From CAZOOA01 sp964581355 (GTDB taxonomy: Bacteria; Bacillota; Dethiobacteria; DTU022; UBA8154), in assembly GCA_964581355.1 (NCBI GenBank), contig CAZOOA010000005.1, forward strand, positions 1 through 64,000: a DNA stretch of 64,000 bases, given 5' to 3'. Position numbers and translations under genes: made by a program. Positions 26,138-35,232 of this stretch are shown here, one piece after another; the first letter of the stretch is position 1, and every line of letters starts with the position of its first letter. A model generated the notes under the pieces. The model did no database searches and had not been told where the DNA came from. It worked only from the letters and a program-made list of their open reading frames with translations.

Positions 26138-27673
26138 ATGCTTTCAAAAGTGACAACCTGCACTCTGATAGGCGTGGAAGGGCATGAGGTTTTTGTGGAG
26201 ACGGATATTGCCAACGGCCTGCCCAATTTTAACCTGGTTGGTTTGGCGGCTCCTTCCATTAAAGAAGCCAGGGAGCGGGTACGGGCAGCAATTAAAAATA
26301 GCGGGTTTGAATTTCCAGCCAAAAGAATTACAGTGAACCTGGCCCCGGCTGATTTAAAAAAGGATGGCTCATCTTTTGACCTGGCTATCGCAGCGGGTAT
26401 CCTGGCTGCAACGGGACAGGTTCCGCTAACCTCCCTGCAGGGTAAAATCTTTGCCGGTGAACTGTCCCTTGATGGGCAGTTGCGCAACATCCCCGGTGTT
26501 CTTGCCATGGCATTGTCTTTAAAAGAAAACCAGGGCCAGGGGAACTCCTATTTTTTTGTCCCCAGGGACAATGCCCCGGAAGCCTCCATTGTTAAAGGAG
26601 CACAAGCTGTTGGGGTGTCCAGCTTAAGGGAGCTGGCAGGTCTATTAAGGGGTGAAACTGAATTATCAGCATCTTCGGGGCGAATGGATCCCCCGGATGC
26701 CTCAGCAGCAGAACAGATGCAGGTAGACTTTCAGGAAGTAAAAGGACATCTTACTGTAAAAAGGGCTTTGGAAATAGCTGCAGCCGGGGGACACAACGTT
26801 CTGCTGACCGGGCCTCCCGGGACCGGAAAAACAATGCTGGCAAGAAGAATCCCTACCATCCTCCCGGCCATGACCATGGATGAATGCTTGGAAGTCACCC
26901 GGATCCACAGTGTAGCCGGGCTGGTCAAACCCCAACAACCCCTGCTAACTAGCAGGCCATTTCGCTCTCCTCACCATTCGGCTACTGCAGCCAGTATCCT
27001 TGGAGGCGGTCGAATTCCAAAACCGGGAGAAGTGAGCCTGGCCCACCGGGGCGTATTATTCCTGGATGAATTTCCTGAATACCCCAGGGAAGTATTGGAA
27101 GGGCTCCGGCAGCCCCTGGAGGACGGTCAGGTACATATTGCCCGCTCTGAGCTAACAGTTTCTTTCCCCTGCCAGTTTATGCTGGTGGCATCGAGCAACC
27201 CGTGTTACTGCGGTTTTTTCGGGCATCCCAGAAAAGCTTGCAGCTGTTCCGAATCCCAACTGCGGCGCTATCAGCTCAAATCTTCCGGGCCTCTCATGGA
27301 CCGGATTGATCTGCACATCGAAGTTCCTCCCATGGAATACAGCGAACTGGAGCAGGCTGGAGAAGGTGAAAGCTCTGCTGCCATCAGGACCAGGGTTGAA
27401 CAGGCGCGAGAGAAACAACGCGAAAGGTTTAGACATATCCAGGTTGACTGCAACGCTAATATTTCCCACCGTTACCTGAAACAACACTGCTGGTTAAGCG
27501 TTGAAGCCCAGGCCATTCTGCGCCGGGCCTTCGATTCACTATCTCTGTCCATGAGGGCTCATGACCGGGTAATTAAAGTGGCCCAGACTATTGCCGATTT
27601 GGAGTCAGAAAAAGAGATCACCGCCTCACACATTGCAGAGGCGATTCAATACCGAAATATGGATAGAAATTAA
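26138..27673 (+). CDS. comM: YifB/ComM family Mg-chelatase-like AAA+ ATPase
   Basis: ComM is a hexameric branch-migration helicase for natural transformation in some bacteria. The 511-residue protein starts with a Lon-protease-like fold (residues 1-165, with GLPNFNLVGL and GSSFDLAIAAGIL), then the AAA+ core with Walker A GPPGTGKTMLARR and Walker B GVLFLDEFPEY, and the C-terminal Mg-chelatase part ending RAHDRVIKVAQTIADLE. A CYCGFFGHPRKACSCS segment adds four cysteines. The ATG has an AAAGGGG ribosome site. dprA, often adjacent, lies 22 kb downstream. Confidence 0.93.
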   Translation: MLSKVTTCTLIGVEGHEVFVETDIANGLPNFNLVGLAAPSIKEARERVRAAIKNSGFEFPAKRITVNLAPADLKKDGSSFDLAIAAGILAATGQVPLTSLQGKIFAGELSLDGQLRNIPGVLAMALSLKENQGQGNSYFFVPRDNAPEASIVKGAQAVGVSSLRELAGLLRGETELSASSGRMDPPDASAAEQMQVDFQEVKGHLTVKRALEIAAAGGHNVLLTGPPGTGKTMLARRIPTILPAMTMDECLEVTRIHSVAGLVKPQQPLLTSRPFRSPHHSATAASILGGGRIPKPGEVSLAHRGVLFLDEFPEYPREVLEGLRQPLEDGQVHIARSELTVSFPCQFMLVASSNPCYCGFFGHPRKACSCSESQLRRYQLKSSGPLMDRIDLHIEVPPMEYSELEQAGEGESSAAIRTRVEQAREKQRERFRHIQVDCNANISHRYLKQHCWLSVEAQAILRRAFDSLSLSMRAHDRVIKVAQTIADLESEKEITASHIAEAIQYRNMDRN

Positions 27674-27711
27674 GAAATTAATGGGGTCAGGGCTTGAAAT
27701 ATAAGTTTAGG

Positions 27712-27991
27712 ATGAAAAACCGTGTCTTGCTGCTGTCGTCCGGGCGACTGGGTAACCCTGTGGAAGGCGCTAAGGTTCCCTCAGGGTCCCCGGGCGGCCT
27801 TCCCGGTTTAACTCCCGTCCGGGTCGTTCCCGGCGGCCGACGTCCTGTCGGCCGGGACCGCCCGAGAACCTTCGGTCACCAAGCGCCTTTGGCCACAGAG
27901 ACCAACGTCGCCGGACAAATGCGCCATCTCCCCGGTTAAGAGGGCGGAGTGTTGAAAACCAGCCCTTCGGCCGCAAGCAAGGTTTTTCATC
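27712..27991 (+). ncRNA. Structured GC-rich element resembling HEARO / omega RNA
   Basis: The element is far richer in G+C than its surroundings and is bounded by 11-bp inverted repeats (GATGAAAAACC at 27711-27721, GGTTTTTCATC at 27981-27991). Internal stems include ACCCTG/CAGGGT with an inner GGAA/TTCC (27755-27787), CCGGG/CCCGG and GGCCGAC/GTCGGCC. The start at an ATGA site, the GGGCGAC and GUGGAAGGCGCUAAGG blocks and the size fit my memory of HEARO (IscB/IsrB omega) RNAs. No nuclease gene follows, so it would be a solo copy. The 81-codon frame at 27694-27939 is not taken as a gene. Confidence 0.55.
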
Positions 27992-28368
27992 TCCTGTTGT
28001 GGCCCGTAAGGGACGTGGCGGTCAGCATGAAAATGACAGCGTTGGCGCATGCCGGACCAGCCGGTTTAGGTTTGCTGCAGGCAATTTAAGCTGCCCTACT
28101 CGGTCCTCCGGGGATCGTTTCCCGGTATGAAGACAAACAGTGATTTCAAGATCAGCCCCCATTTTTGAACATTTTTGAACATTTTTGAAAAAGAAAGAGG
28201 AATTTTATATGGCTTATCGAATTAAAAGAAAACGCTGACCTGTAAAAATAAAAGGCAGCTATGTTTTTACCATCAAAAGTCAGTATATTTTAACATGCTT
28301 GAATTATCTATTAGAGGGGGGAGACAAGCCGGGGAAGAATTGTTAATATCTTTCCGGGTGGTTTAATT
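27992..28368. other. Gap after the structured element
   Basis: The first 150 nt remain GC-rich with small hairpins (for example CCGGG/CCCGG near 28110-28125) and may belong to the element or to a decayed gene after it. CATTTTTGAA is then repeated three times in tandem (28160-28189). The rest is AT-rich leader of the chemoreceptor gene, where no convincing promoter was found. Confidence 0.4.
28160..28189. repeat. Three tandem copies of a 10-bp unit
   Basis: CATTTTTGAA occurs three times head to tail. T-tracts phased at 10 bp match the DNA helical repeat and should bend the DNA, about 180 bp before the chemoreceptor gene. Confidence 0.75.
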
Positions 28369-29220
28369 ATGGAAAAGGTTAATAATAACAGTAATGACGC
28401 CCAAGGGAATATCATGGACACTTTGATTTCGGTAGCGCCAGTGATCCAACAGGCGATTTTCCTGGACAATGTTATAGTTATTACAGATCGGGAAAAGTAT
28501 ATTCACATACTTAGTGGAAAAGAGATCAATCTTGACGATCTGGTGGGTAAATTTTTAGATGAAAAGGAAATTATGTACAGGGCGGTCAACCAGGGAAAGA
28601 TCATCACTGCTGAAGTTCCCAAAAAATATTATGGCACTCCTTTTAAAGCTTCAGGTGTTCCTATCAGAGACCAGAACAACCAGATTGTCGGCGGCTTTGG
28701 TATTGGCATTTCCCTGGTGAGCCAGAAAATATTGACAGAAACAACGAATACTTTTTTATCAACGACTCAGCAGGTTACGGCTACAGCCCAAGAACTGGCC
28801 GGTACAGCCGAAGAGTTGGCAGGTGAGATGGAAACTCTTAGTTCTCTGGAAGGAGAAGTTATGTCCCATGTCAACAAAACAGATACAATTTTGGCTTTAA
28901 TTAATAAAGTCGCTTCCAATTCCAACCTTTTAGGTTTAAACGCCTCCATTGAAGCGGCCAGGGCGGGGGAACACGGCAGGGGGTTCAATGTGGTGGCCGA
29001 AGAAATTCGCAAAATGGCCGACAGCAGTACTCAATCGGTTGGGGAAATTCAAGAAATACTGGATGCTACAAAAGAGAAAGTGACCAAAATGGCTGAAGAA
29101 ATTGAAAAGATAAAGGAAATAAGCCAGCATCAGGCAGCAGCAACGGAAGAGATCTCTGCTTCCATGCAGGAAATGGCCAGTTCCGTTGATAAGCTTGAAC
29201 AAGTTTCCCAAATTCTATAA
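28369..29220 (+). CDS. Soluble methyl-accepting chemotaxis-type signalling protein
   Basis: The 283-residue protein lacks membrane segments. An N-terminal sensory region of about 125 residues (PAS/Cache-like, with [16 protein letters not shown]) leads into a chemoreceptor signalling domain with the hairpin tip [20 protein letters not shown] and [13 protein letters not shown]. Its length resembles the soluble receptor YfmS of Bacillus. The domain is short, so the methylation helices are limited. No other che genes are in the window. The ligand is unknown. Confidence 0.85.
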   Translation: MEKVNNNSNDAQGNIMDTLISVAPVIQQAIFLDNVIVITDREKYIHILSGKEINLDDLVGKFLDEKEIMYRAVNQGKIITAEVPKKYYGTPFKASGVPIRDQNNQIVGGFGIGISLVSQKILTETTNTFLSTTQQVTATAQELAGTAEELAGEMETLSSLEGEVMSHVNKTDTILALINKVASNSNLLGLNASIEAARAGEHGRGFNVVAEEIRKMADSSTQSVGEIQEILDATKEKVTKMAEEIEKIKEISQHQAAATEEISASMQEMASSVDKLEQVSQIL

Positions 29221-29317
29221 TTGTGTCGCTTAAATTGGGCCAAACATCTTTCAGCCGTCCTTTGGCCCCACCGAGTACAGGCGGCAAGGCCTCAGCCCTG
29301 GAAAACTGCTAATGTCA

Positions 29318-29340
29318 ATCCTCGCAGTTTGAGGATCTTT
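29318..29340 (+). terminator. Weak hairpin terminator after the chemoreceptor gene
   Basis: ATCCTC and GAGGAT form a 6-bp stem with a 7-nt loop followed by CTTT. A longer stem, GGGCCAAA/TTTGGCCC, lies upstream in the same gap (about 29238-29268) without a U-run. Either may end the chemoreceptor transcript. Confidence 0.35.
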
Positions 29341-29397
29341 ACTGCTGTACAGGTTTCGGTTAAATATCACATCTTATATTAAGGAGAGGAACATTTC

Positions 29398-29808
29398 ATG
29401 GACTATTGCCAGGAGATCATGGAAAAATACAGTAAAGATCTTTTTCCCCAAAGCCTGGGTATTGAAATAATATACCTTTCCCCTGGAAGCTGCCAGGTGC
29501 AAATGGTAGTCAAAGATGAAATGACCAATTTTCATCAAATTACCCATGGAGGTGCCCTTTTCACCCTGGCGGATACGGCCTTTGGATTAGCCTCCAACTC
29601 CAGGGGGCCTGCCGTTGCCCTGCAGGTCAGCGTCAACTTTATGACTTCTTCCAGGGGAGGGCAGACCCTGGTGGCCACCGCCAGGGAAGAGCACCTGACG
29701 AGATCAACAGGGATTTATAATGTGGATGTGCAAGATGAAAGGGGGGAGGCTATTATGCTTTTTCGTGGTGTGGTTTATAGGTTCAAGGGAAAAAATAATA
29801 TATTTTGA
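29398..29808 (+). CDS. PaaI family hotdog-fold thioesterase
   Basis: The 136-residue protein is a single hotdog domain of the PaaI type, which hydrolyses acyl- or aryl-CoA thioesters. The active-site region HQITHGGALFTLADTAFGLASN (split: HGGALFTLAD is the diagnostic part, about residues 46-55) is well conserved. The ATG has an AAGGAGAGG ribosome site. It stands between a chemoreceptor and an ACT-domain gene without a pathway context, so the substrate is open. Confidence 0.9.
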   Translation: MDYCQEIMEKYSKDLFPQSLGIEIIYLSPGSCQVQMVVKDEMTNFHQITHGGALFTLADTAFGLASNSRGPAVALQVSVNFMTSSRGGQTLVATAREEHLTRSTGIYNVDVQDERGEAIMLFRGVVYRFKGKNNIF

Positions 29809-29923
29809 ATCAGGCAAACTTTTTATCCTTTCCCATCAGACTGGCTGAAAGTTTACGGCGAAAGTCCGTGGAAGTATCTTAACGGTAAACAATACATATG
29901 TAGTCCTTAATTAGCCTTGCGTT

Positions 29924-29939
29924 AAAAGCGGGCTTTTTT
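29924..29939 (+). terminator. Candidate terminator after the thioesterase gene
   Basis: AAAAG and CTTTT flank a CGGG loop and are followed by further T residues. The stem is short and AT-rich, so it is only a weak candidate. Confidence 0.35.
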
Positions 29940-30070
29940 GCTGCAGGCTTCCTTTTACACTTTCCAGCGGGCCCAGAAAGTGATAACATAGAACTGGTTT
30001 AAACCCGTTTAAAATATTTCCCGGGCAAGCGCAAATTACGACGAATAACTCTAATTTGGAGGGGCTTTGC

Positions 30071-30373
30071 ATGAAAACCGAGCAATCCCAGGCGATTAAA
30101 GGAAACCGCATAATTATCAGTGTGATCGGGCCGGACCGGGTTGGGATCATTGCTGGAGTGGCCAATGTTTTGGCTGATAACGAGATCAATATTTTGGATA
30201 TCAGCCAGACGACCCTGCAGGAATACCTGGCTATGGTCTTGATAGCAGATATGGCCAAAAGCCGGATCGACTTGGATACATTGAAGGAAGAGTTACATAC
30301 AAAGGGCAAGGAATTGGGTGTTCGTATCGACGCACAGCATGAAGAAGTTTTTAATTTTATGCACCGGATTTAA
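30071..30373 (+). CDS. ACT domain protein (UPF0237 type)
   Basis: The 100-residue protein is essentially one ACT domain, opening with [20 protein letters not shown] and followed by [20 protein letters not shown]. Free-standing ACT proteins of this family probably sense amino acids or other small ligands. The ATG at 30071 with a GGAGGGG site is preferred over a TTG at 30056. It is followed after 17 nt by the DUF711 gene; the ACT-DUF711 pair is a conserved two-gene unit in many bacteria and suggests a joint role. Confidence 0.9.
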   Translation: MKTEQSQAIKGNRIIISVIGPDRVGIIAGVANVLADNEINILDISQTTLQEYLAMVLIADMAKSRIDLDTLKEELHTKGKELGVRIDAQHEEVFNFMHRI

Positions 30374-30390
30374 TGCCATGGAGGAAAAAA

Positions 30391-31749
30391 ATGCTAACCA
30401 TTCAAGAGATTTTGGAAACCATCAAGATGGTACAGGAAGAAAACCTGGATATTCGGACAATTACCATGGGGATCAGTTTAAGGGACTGCAGCCACACTGA
30501 CCCTGAGGTCTCCTGCCAGAAAATATATGACAAGGTGACGCGGATGGCTGACGGGCTGGTGGATGTGGGGGAAAAAATTGCCCGGGAGTACGGGCTTCCC
30601 ATTGTGAACAAGCGCATTTCCGTTACCCCGGTTTCCATGGTTGCTGAATCCAGCAGTACGGATTCGTACCTTCCTTTTGCCCAGGCCCTGGATCGGGCGG
30701 CCCGGGAGGTGGGTGTCAACTACATTGGCGGATTCTCCGCCCTGGTCCATAAAGGGCTTACCCGGGGCGATGAACTGTTGATCCGCTCAATTCCCCAAGC
30801 CCTGGCCGAGACTCAGCGAGTCTGTGCCTCGGTTAATGTGGCAACAACCAGGTCTGGTATCAATATGGACGCAGTTTCCCGGATGGGTCAGGCCATTAAA
30901 GAGCTGGCACAATTAACAGCCTCGGATAACGGAATCGGCTGTACAAAGCTGGTGGTCTTTGCCAATGTACCCGAAGATAATCCTTTTATGGCCGGCGCGT
31001 TTCACGGGGTGGGTGAGCCGGAATCTGTGATCAATGTGGGGGTCAGCGGTCCCGGCGTGGTAAAACGCACCGTGGAAGAATTGCCGGGTGCTGACCTGGG
31101 GACACTGTCTGAAGCAATCAAAAAGACTGCTTTTAAAATAACCCGCATGGGTGAACTGGTTGGACGTGCAGCAGCAGAAAGGCTGGGTGTTCCCTTTGGT
31201 ATTGTGGATCTTTCCCTGGCACCAACCCCTGCGGTGGGTGACAGTGTGGCAGAAATTTTAGAATCCATGGGGCTGGAGCGCTGCGGCGCTCATGGCAGCA
31301 CGGCAGCCCTGGCCTTGTTAAATGATGCCGTGAAAAAAGGTGGGGCCATGGCTTCTTCCTCTATAGGGGGACTTTCCGGTGCCTTTATTCCTGTAAGCGA
31401 AGATGCAGGAATGATCCGTGCCGTTGAGGAGCAGGCCCTGGGTATTGATAAACTGGAAGCAATGACCTGTGTCTGTTCAGTGGGACTTGATATGCTGGCC
31501 ATACCCGGCGACACTCCAACGGAAACCATTTCAGCCATTATTGCCGATGAAGCAGCCATTGGCGTAATGAACCAAAAAACAACCGGTGCGCGTATTATTC
31601 CTGTGCCAGGCAAGAAAGTTGGCGAGTATGTTGAGTTCGGGGGGCTTTTGGGACGGACTCCCATCATCCCGGTAAACCCTTTTTCCTCCTCAGGGTTTGT
31701 GAACCGTGGGGGACGGATCCCGGCACCGGTCCACAGCTTGACCAATTAG
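30391..31749 (+). CDS. PFL-like family protein (DUF711 / UPF0210)
   Basis: The 452-residue protein belongs to UPF0210 (DUF711), related in fold to pyruvate formate-lyase but without a known reaction. It starts [20 protein letters not shown] and contains [12 protein letters not shown] and a Gly-rich C-terminal part ([18 protein letters not shown]), all typical. The ATG at 30391 has a GGAGG ribosome site. The gene forms an operon with the ACT protein upstream and probably with the next gene, 22 nt downstream. Confidence 0.92.
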   Translation: MLTIQEILETIKMVQEENLDIRTITMGISLRDCSHTDPEVSCQKIYDKVTRMADGLVDVGEKIAREYGLPIVNKRISVTPVSMVAESSSTDSYLPFAQALDRAAREVGVNYIGGFSALVHKGLTRGDELLIRSIPQALAETQRVCASVNVATTRSGINMDAVSRMGQAIKELAQLTASDNGIGCTKLVVFANVPEDNPFMAGAFHGVGEPESVINVGVSGPGVVKRTVEELPGADLGTLSEAIKKTAFKITRMGELVGRAAAERLGVPFGIVDLSLAPTPAVGDSVAEILESMGLERCGAHGSTAALALLNDAVKKGGAMASSSIGGLSGAFIPVSEDAGMIRAVEEQALGIDKLEAMTCVCSVGLDMLAIPGDTPTETISAIIADEAAIGVMNQKTTGARIIPVPGKKVGEYVEFGGLLGRTPIIPVNPFSSSGFVNRGGRIPAPVHSLTN

Positions 31750-31771
31750 GGCATAAAATGAGGTGGCTTTA

Positions 31772-32347
31772 TTGGGAAATAAAGGAAAAAGACAGCTGGA
31801 GATAGTAAACCAGATCCTGGAATTGTTAAAGGAATACCAGGCAGCTCGAAGGGAAGGCGGTATTAAAGGCCTTTCCGACGGCTTTATGTTCCAGTTCCAA
31901 AAGGAGTTGAATCAACTGGCTGAGGAGCTGGAAAGAAGACAGTTAAGCCTGCCTGATAGCCTATGCTGCAAATTGTGCGGGCAGAATATCTTTTGTATAC
32001 CCAATCTTCCTACCACCATTGGGGGAGTAGGGACGATGAAACCGGGAAAAGTTTCGGAATGGTATGGATCCCGGTCTCTTTCTAAAGAAGGGCTCTGCCG
32101 GGAATGCGAAGATCAGGTGGCAGAGCAGATCCACCATAAAGGATGCCTGATTAACCAGTATATTGAAGATATGCAGGGTGAACAGGAACGGGTCCAGCAG
32201 ATCAAGCTGTGCAGGTTAATCCTGGAAAATGCTGAATATCTGCAGGAACTGGAAAAGAAATCGATTCCCACCATCGAGCCTTCTCCTTCCGAATTAATCC
32301 AAGAATATCGTGAAGTTTTGCAGTCCCTGGAGAGCCCTTCCTCTTAA
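31772..32347 (+). CDS. Hypothetical protein with cysteine pairs
   Basis: I do not recognise this 191-residue protein. It has helical N- and C-terminal parts rich in Glu, Leu and Gln, and a central region with CCKLCGQNIFC (about residues 55-65) and CREC (about 108-111), which could form a zinc site. The TTG start at 31772 follows an ATGAGGTGG ribosome site; an in-frame GTG at 31763 lies within that site. It is probably co-transcribed with the DUF711 gene, and its stop overlaps the stop of the convergent helicase gene. Confidence 0.65.
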   Translation: MGNKGKRQLEIVNQILELLKEYQAARREGGIKGLSDGFMFQFQKELNQLAEELERRQLSLPDSLCCKLCGQNIFCIPNLPTTIGGVGTMKPGKVSEWYGSRSLSKEGLCRECEDQVAEQIHHKGCLINQYIEDMQGEQERVQQIKLCRLILENAEYLQELEKKSIPTIEPSPSELIQEYREVLQSLESPSS

Positions 32348-34341
32348 TAATAATTTTCATATTTGCATTCCAAAAGCTGGTAGCAGTGGAGGGGGAGCTC
32401 CTGTATGAACTGGGATGGACCACCTGTGAACCGTTCCCAGCCCCTGAAGTTTTCTTCAGATGCAGTCAGGTAAAGATGGTCCTTGGCCCGGGTGGCCGCA
32501 ACATAAAACAGCCTTCGTTCCTCTTCTATGTTTTTTAACCCCATGGGGGATGGAAACTGACCTTCGTTGTTCCCGATTAGAAAAACGGTGTTCCATTCTT
32601 TCCCTTTGGCGCTGTGGATTGTGGACAGAGTTAAATAATCTTTTCCTGGCTGCTCGTCTTTGACACTATCCAGGATCAAAGATTCTTCCAGGGTTAGGGA
32701 CTCCAGGAAGTCACCCAAGTTAGCGCACCTTTGTCCATAAGCAGCCAGGCGTTCAATGCCCAGGCTCCGTTCGGTATAATCGTCAGGATATTTTTCCAGT
32801 AAAATCTTTTGATAAGAGCTGGCCATAATGATCCGGATCAGCTCGGGGACATTGCTGCTATCTGCCTGGCATAATTTTCCCAGCGACTGGGTGAACTGCC
32901 CCCAGCCCTGCTTACCCCGCTTGGGGGTGATTTTTTCATCTAAAACAGCTTCCAGGGGGTTGGGGAACGCGCGCATTTTCTGCCACAGTGCCCGGAATGT
33001 TGCCTCGCCGATGCCTTCGTGCAGCAGGGCAACCCGCTGCCAGGACAGTTCATCCCGGGGGTTTTCCAAAAGCTTCAGCCAGCATAAAACATCCTTGATA
33101 TGGGCCCTTTGCAGAAATTTTAATCCGCCAAAGGTCATGTAGGGGATGTTCCGTTTCATCAGGGCCATTTCCACATCTTGTGACAAAAACGAGCTCCGGT
33201 ATAAAACAGCGATATCAGTTAAATTCTCCCCGTTGTCATAGTGCTCCAGGATTTTATCGGCGACCAAATCCGCTTCCTGGATATTGTTTCGAGCCAGGAA
33301 AAACCAGGGTTTTTCACCAGCTTCCCGCCGGGTGTACAGTTCTTTTTCGAGCTGCTGCCTGTTATGCTGGATGGAAAAATTGGCCAGCTGGAGGATTTCC
33401 GGGATGCTTCGGTAATTCTGAACCAGCTTAATTACTGCGCACCCTGGCTTTTTCTGGGGCAGGTTGAGGATGTTTCCGATTTCTGCACAGCGGAAGCTGT
33501 AAATGGACTGGGCATCATCACCCACAAGACAGATGGAACTTTTTTCCCCCAGGAGCAGGACAAGGCGGTCCTGGACGGCATTGGTATCCTGGAACTCATC
33601 GACGAGAACATGCTGAAACTGTCCCTGGTAGTGTCTTTTCACTTCCTCATGATTTTCCAGCAGTGATAACCACCCAACCAGCAGATCATCAAAATCCAGC
33701 ACATTTGCTGCCTGCTTTTTCTCTTCGTACTTGTTTTCAATATCCTTAATCAAAGGCAAATACTCCAGCAGGTACGTGGAGTTTTCGGCAATATAAGTTT
33801 CCAAATCCAAACAGGAGTTTTTTGCTGCGCTTAAAGTTTTATTCAGCAGTCCGCGCTTGACGAACAGGTTTTGTTCTTTTGCTTGCAGTTGACTTTTAAA
33901 GGAAGCCAGAGAAGACTTGACTAGTTGCTCCCTGTCACCTTCATCCAGGATGGAGAAGTTGGGGGTCCGGTCTGCCAGCCGGGCGTGTTTTCTTAGTATC
34001 CGGGCGCCGATACTGTGGAATGTCCCGGCCCAAAGTCCCTTGGGGAAAAAGCCTAAAATTTCTCTGACCCGGTTTTTCATTTCATCGGCGGCTTTGTTCG
34101 TGAAGGTGACCAGCAGGATTGTTTCAGGAGAAACCCCTTCCTGGACCAGGTGAGCAACCCGGTAGGTCAGTGCCCTGGTCTTCCCCGATCCAGGTCCTGC
34201 AATACCCAGGATTGCCGGGTGTTTCCCGGTAACGAATTCAAACTGTTCCTGGTTTAGTTCATTTTCCAGCCTTTTTAACCACCTGTTATTTTCGTCTCCC
34301 CTGTATGGTTGGGGATTGCTTCCTTGAAATAGGGTATCCAT
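32344..34341 (-). CDS. UvrD/Rep/PcrA-family ATP-dependent DNA helicase
   Basis: The 665-residue superfamily 1A helicase has all core motifs: Walker A GIAGPGSGKTRALTYR, motif Ia VTFTNKAADEMKNRV, Walker B DEFQDTNAVQDR, GDDAQSIYSFR, motif V HSAKGKEWNTVFLIG and motif VI VAATRAKDHLYL. It translocates 3' to 5' on single-stranded DNA in repair or replication restart. It is shorter than typical PcrA (about 720 aa), lacking the C-terminal Tudor-like tail, so it is likely a paralogue. The ATG has a GAGGTGG site. It is convergent with the preceding gene, with overlapping stops. Confidence 0.93.
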   Translation of the reverse strand: MDTLFQGSNPQPYRGDENNRWLKRLENELNQEQFEFVTGKHPAILGIAGPGSGKTRALTYRVAHLVQEGVSPETILLVTFTNKAADEMKNRVREILGFFPKGLWAGTFHSIGARILRKHARLADRTPNFSILDEGDREQLVKSSLASFKSQLQAKEQNLFVKRGLLNKTLSAAKNSCLDLETYIAENSTYLLEYLPLIKDIENKYEEKKQAANVLDFDDLLVGWLSLLENHEEVKRHYQGQFQHVLVDEFQDTNAVQDRLVLLLGEKSSICLVGDDAQSIYSFRCAEIGNILNLPQKKPGCAVIKLVQNYRSIPEILQLANFSIQHNRQQLEKELYTRREAGEKPWFFLARNNIQEADLVADKILEHYDNGENLTDIAVLYRSSFLSQDVEMALMKRNIPYMTFGGLKFLQRAHIKDVLCWLKLLENPRDELSWQRVALLHEGIGEATFRALWQKMRAFPNPLEAVLDEKITPKRGKQGWGQFTQSLGKLCQADSSNVPELIRIIMASSYQKILLEKYPDDYTERSLGIERLAAYGQRCANLGDFLESLTLEESLILDSVKDEQPGKDYLTLSTIHSAKGKEWNTVFLIGNNEGQFPSPMGLKNIEEERRLFYVAATRAKDHLYLTASEENFRGWERFTGGPSQFIQELPLHCYQLLECKYENYY

Positions 34342-34624
34342 TATTTTTCCACCTCGTCAAGAAATTTGGCTGTATTTCGTCCATGAAAACAAACATAAGG
34401 CAGGCTTGATGTCCTGGACGGCCACGGGTTCGATGAGCTCTTATCTGGGGTTCATCAATACAGGCATAAACGATATAATGAGCTTTAAGAAACGGGTAGA
34501 CCTCATAATACTGCCATTGTTTTCTACTCAAGTCAATCATAATTAATAATGATTGCCTTTAATTATTTTCTCCAAAGCTACATAAATACCTTTTATCTTT
34601 TCAGGCAGAAAGGAGAAATTGTCT

Positions 34625-35065
34625 ATGACTTACATCGGAGTGATCGGTTCGGGGACTTGTGATGAGCAGACAGGACGGCTGGCTTACGAAGTTGGGGCGA
34701 ATATTGCAAAAAAAGGGGCTGTCCTGGTCTGCGGCGGTATGGGCGGAGTCATGGAAAGTGCCTGTCGGGGTTGCAAAGAACAAGGAGGAACCAGCCTTGG
34801 AATTATACCAGGCAGTGACCGCCGGGAGGCGAACCCCTATGTTACTCATGCCCTGCCTACAGGATTGGGGGAATTGAGAAATTTTTTGGTTGTTCGTTTT
34901 AGCGAAGCTTTGATCGCTGTGGCTGGAGAATACGGAACCCTTTCTGAAATGGCCATTGCACTTAAAGAAGGGAAAAAAGTGGTCGCTTTACATTCACCAT
35001 TCGATTTAAAAGGGCTTATTGTCGTTTCCAGTGCAGGCGAAGCGGTGGAAAAAGCATTTTTATAA
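34625..35065 (+). CDS. SLOG/TIGR00725 family protein
   Basis: The 146-residue protein is a single Rossmann-like SLOG domain of the TIGR00725 type: it starts YIGVIGSG, followed by CGGMGGVMESACRG and the loop GEYGTLSEMAIALKEGKKVV. Relatives include LOG nucleotide hydrolases and ligand-binding proteins; the LOG PGGxGTxxE motif is altered here to AGEYGTLSE, so the activity is uncertain. The ATG at 34625 has an AAAGGAG ribosome site. An MBL hydrolase gene follows after 167 nt. Confidence 0.85.
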   Translation: MTYIGVIGSGTCDEQTGRLAYEVGANIAKKGAVLVCGGMGGVMESACRGCKEQGGTSLGIIPGSDRREANPYVTHALPTGLGELRNFLVVRFSEALIAVAGEYGTLSEMAIALKEGKKVVALHSPFDLKGLIVVSSAGEAVEKAFL

Positions 35066-35232
35066 TTACTAGGCAGGACATTGGCGATTATTTGTGGAAT
35101 TAATAAACAATTGGGACTACAGTGAAAATATTGTGGTGACGATAACGCTTTGCTGTGTGGGGCGTAAAGCGGGCTGAGCAATTATTCTGAACCATTGATG
35201 ACATTAATTATCTTAAAAAGGAGCCTTCCCTC
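35066..35232. repeat. Gap with fragments of the 25.3-kb palindromic repeat
   Basis: GCTTTGCTGTGTG (from 35147) and GGGCTGAGCAATTA (35171-35184) resemble GCTTTGCGGCGTG (from 25383) and GGGCTGAGCAGTTA (25412-25425), and TTGTGGAATTAATAA near 35091 resembles TTGTGGAATCATATAA near 25397. A stem CGCTTT/AAAGCG is also present. This looks like a decayed copy of the same repeat. No gene is seen. Confidence 0.4.

Noticed and set aside
27694..27939. 81-codon open frame beginning in the gap after comM
   Set aside because: It runs through the structured GC-rich element. The related copy at 6832 keeps only the first 25 codons, and the pattern fits RNA stems; I treat it as an RNA element while noting the coding alternative.
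27694..28370. IscB/IsrB nuclease gene expected beside a HEARO-type RNA
   Set aside because: No frame of adequate length or with RuvC/HNH motifs is present in the 380 nt after the element; only short frames occur.
30391..31749. Pyruvate formate-lyase activity for the DUF711 protein
   Set aside because: No glycyl-radical motif is seen; the resemblance is at family-name and fold level only.
34286..34540. 84-codon minus-strand frame upstream of the helicase gene
   Set aside because: It overlaps the helicase start by 56 nt, has no proper ribosome site and no recognised domain, while the helicase has a strong GAGGTGG site.
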